NCBI GenBank assembly: GCA_033558025.1 | Contig: JAUCEF010000016.1 | Span: forward strand, 2,356,001 to 2,420,000 | DNA length: 64,000 bases | Source: Phytophthora sp. 'mugwort' | Taxonomy: Eukaryota; Oomycota; Peronosporomycetes; Peronosporales; Peronosporaceae | Direction: 5' to 3' | Made by a program: the position numbers and the translations under genes | Notes under the pieces: model-generated | Told to the model about the DNA's origin: nothing | What the model saw: only the letters and a program-made list of their open reading frames with translations | Databases searched by the model: none | Shown: in pieces, positions 63,314 through 64,000 of the stretch | Position numbering within the stretch: the first letter of the stretch is position 1 | How the letters are laid out: each line of letters opens with the position of its first letter

Positions 63314-64000
63314 CGTTATGGCAGCTTAGTTAGGATCTGGAAGCAAATTGCTTAGTGGGACGGTTGAAAAATGCATGCGTAGGACGACTTCCGTTTTGGC
63401 GCGAAGCGAGCGACGTTAGCGCGCCAATGAATGAGAGTCTACCTATGGGCTCGCTCGAGACAATCTCATTGGCGAAATTAATACTTTGTAGTGCTGATTG
63501 GTCATGACTTCTGTTGGTACGATCTTTACAATCAGATTGGAGATTGAGCTCGGCCTTCAATCAATGATTGCAATCAACAATATCCCTCAATCTTACAATC
63601 GCAATATGGGTTTCCCCAGCTCTGCTTCAGACTCCACTGACTGGTTTATTGCTAAGCACGATGTCTATGACCAGAAATTCAACGCTTTGTGGGGCAGCGA
63701 CGACGATAACCTGGACGAGGACACGCTCAATATGCAAGCCTTAGACGACACGCTTGACGACATCGTAGTTGTAGACGCGTAGGCAGCGAGAATAGGAATC
63801 GGAATAAGGTCCGGTACCCGACTACAACACTTTTGGTCTTCTTGCCTTTACTCTATTCAATTGTGCCCGGGGTTTTAACCGGGCGAGTACGTTATATATA
63901 TTATATACGTAAGCTAACAGAAAAGCAACAGAATAACAACGTGCATATATTCCTCACCGTTCCGACAATATTTAGGCCGTGCTCATACAAAATTGAAGTG

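Larger units (their letters stand above)
60319..63894. mobile_element. Composite transposon patch with short inverted ends
   Basis: TAACGTACTCGCCC at 60319-60332 reappears inverted as GGGCGAGTACGTTA at 63881-63894. Similarity continues inward weakly (xxTAAAAxCCC on both sides). Between the ends lie a pogo-like relic on the plus strand and a hAT-like relic on the minus strand. A plus-strand acidic frame near 63606-63782 (WGSDDDNLDEDT) may be the tail of another transposase. Either one transposon captured another, or the matching ends are chance or family-level similarity. Nesting order is not resolved. Confidence 0.45.

Noticed and set aside
1..64000. tRNA, rRNA, CRISPR arrays, bacterial operons
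   Set aside because: None were recognised by eye; the window has eukaryotic introns. A tRNAscan-SE run would be decisive for tRNAs.

Overview
The window looks like nuclear DNA of an oomycete, most likely Phytophthora or a close relative. This is an inference from three things: compact genes with 50-150 nt GT-AG introns, oomycete-style domain combinations (FYVE with TPRs, fused multidomain proteins), and a transposon set (copia, mariner/Tc1, pogo/Tigger, MULE, hAT) separating gene-dense blocks. I traced exon joins by hand by following reading frame and splice motifs. No database search was possible.

Layout. (1) 1-14.7 kb is gene-dense: the start of a tubulin-tyrosine-ligase-like gene, a centrosomin-like coiled-coil gene, an RRG7-type mitochondrial nuclease-fold gene, a membrane-anchored PP2C phosphatase, an unknown 176-aa protein, a PDZ protein, a frameshifted membrane-protein pseudogene, and a 1291-aa fusion. 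The fusion joins a papain-like amidase, two cyclic-nucleotide-binding domains and a mitochondrial carrier. (2) 14.7-36.5 kb is a transposon graveyard without a convincing host gene: a mariner-like relic, pogo/Tigger relics, a MULE relic, a 5.37-kb copia element with both LTRs, and a 1.6-kb Tc1/mariner element with about 234-bp inverted repeats. (3) 36.6-59.8 kb is gene-dense again: VPS23/TSG101, a probably myristoylated LRR protein, a sugar-isomerase-fold protein, an ankyrin-FYVE-TPR protein, an ATP-cone/P-loop (LPA1/2-phosphoglycerate-kinase-like) protein, a TPT-type nucleotide-sugar transporter, a long-chain acyl-CoA synthetase, small membrane proteins, and two tandem centrosomin-like (CM1) genes. 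(4) 60.3-63.9 kb is a second transposon patch with pogo and hAT relics inside one pair of short inverted ends.

Common threads. Several genes concern microtubules and membranes: the TTLL, three CM1-family proteins (gamma-tubulin-complex recruitment), VPS23 (ESCRT-I), a FYVE protein (PI3P membranes) and a nucleotide-sugar transporter. A link to zoospore flagella or spindle poles is only an inference. No operon-like organisation is expected or seen; genes lie head-to-head or tail-to-tail with short spacers.

The strongest candidate for something undescribed is the single-ORF fusion at 10796-14671. All three carrier signatures, the key cNMP-pocket residues in both sensor domains, and a plausible Cys/His pair in the amidase domain are present. 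This suggests a nucleotide-gated mitochondrial carrier with an attached hydrolase. Next in interest is the three-member CM1 family, with copies at both ends of the window.
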